Assembly: GCA_018067115.1 (NCBI GenBank)
Contig: JAGPVI010000260.1
Location: 1 to 6,022, forward strand
Source: Bizionia sp.
Lineage (GTDB): Bacteria > Bacteroidota > Bacteroidia > Flavobacteriales > Flavobacteriaceae
Length of the DNA: 6,022 bases
Reading direction: 5' to 3'
The position numbers were made by a program, and so were the translations under genes. Positions 5,654-6,022 of this stretch are shown here, piece after piece. Numbering within the stretch: the first letter of the stretch is position 1; each line of letters begins with the position of its first letter. The notes beneath the pieces are model-generated. The model saw only the letters and a program-made list of their open reading frames with translations, was not told the DNA's origin and ran no database searches.

Positions 5654-6022
5654 TTAATGTAGGTATTTATTGTTCTCTGTTATATTTATAATATTATCAT
5701 TTAATGTATACCATTCTACAAACGACTCATATTTTTCAGTGTTATTATCTAACCATTCTGTAAATTCATTTTCTGCTCCCATTTGAAACAAATAGTGATT
5801 GTAAGCTTCAAGTAAATTATTGTCTATTAATTTTTTATGATAATCAAATAATACATTAGGATAATTTTTATAGTCCTCTTTAAAATAATACTCGATAAAG
5901 GAGCTTCTTATTTCTGATAGCGTTTTAAGGTTAAATTCTGTTTGATCTATAATTGATAGAATAAAACTTTTACCAAATATCGCACAAAATGGTAATTCAA
6001 TAGTATCTGTATTACTATTATT
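5654..6022 (-). CDS. Unrecognised protein, C-terminal 122 residues (gene runs off the right edge)
   Basis: An open frame without stops enters from the right edge and ends at TAA (5656-5654), giving 122 codons plus the stop with no start inside the window. I do not recognise a family. The fragment is soluble-looking, with no membrane segment, and is rich in Asn, Glu, Tyr, Phe and Leu. It is probably mostly helical, with aromatic and acidic stretches such as FIEYYFKEDYKNYPN (42-56), LLEAYNHYLF (70-79) and FTEWLDNN (87-94), ending FVEWYTLND. An unbroken frame with this protein-like composition in such AT-rich DNA argues for a real gene. GC is about 24% over 5661-6022 by hand count, against roughly 33-47% in sampled lines of the neighbours, which suggests a lineage-specific or acquired gene. 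Whether it has a signal peptide cannot be told because the N-terminus is missing. Confidence 0.7.
   Translation of the reverse strand, partial: NNSNTDTIELPFCAIFGKSFILSIIDQTEFNLKTLSEIRSSFIEYYFKEDYKNYPNVLFDYHKKLIDNNLLEAYNHYLFQMGAENEFTEWLDNNTEKYESFVEWYTLNDNIINITENNKYLH

Noticed and set aside
5589..5676. Small plus-strand peptides starting near 5589 and 5620
   Set aside because: They end after a few codons (6 and 14) with no ribosome-binding signal, so they are not credible genes.

Overview
The window looks like ordinary chromosomal DNA from a marine-type member of the Flavobacteriaceae (phylum Bacteroidota). The evidence is the low GC content, the absence of consistent Shine-Dalgarno sequences ahead of genes, and protein variants typical of that group: a short YggS, a full-length DUF1015 protein, a DIETTGG-type exonuclease and a TTG-started Pcm. 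The genus cannot be fixed from the sequence alone.

Five genes at the left run leftward on the minus strand. In order of transcription they are: a Gfo/Idh/MocA-family sugar oxidoreductase (4238 to 3279), a 3-hydroxybutyryl-CoA dehydrogenase (3127 to 2237), a DUF1015 protein (2155 to 917), the PLP-homeostasis protein YggS (877 to 206) and the first 61 codons of a DnaQ-like exonuclease (183 to beyond base 1). The last three are tightly packed (39 and 22 nt gaps) and are probably one transcription unit. The gaps on either side of the dehydrogenase (81 and 151 nt) are longer, and each holds an inverted repeat, so those genes may be separate units. Divergent from this group is pcm (4361 to 5002, plus strand), encoding protein-L-isoaspartate O-methyltransferase. 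It ends 5 nt from the stop codon of a convergent minus-strand gene for a small four-helix membrane protein with a DUF1648 motif (5526 to 5008). The right end (5654 to beyond 6022, minus strand) is the C-terminal 122 codons of an unrecognised, very AT-rich gene, the only part that looks like accessory DNA.

The genes do housekeeping work: protein repair, vitamin B6 homeostasis, acyl-CoA metabolism, sugar modification, and exonuclease activity. No mobile element, CRISPR array, RNA gene, toxin-antitoxin pair or recognisable defence system is visible, and I do not see a novel multi-gene system. The points most worth a second look are the exonuclease reading frame, whose only plausible initiator is ATT; the DUF1015-YggS pairing; and the compositional break at the right end.
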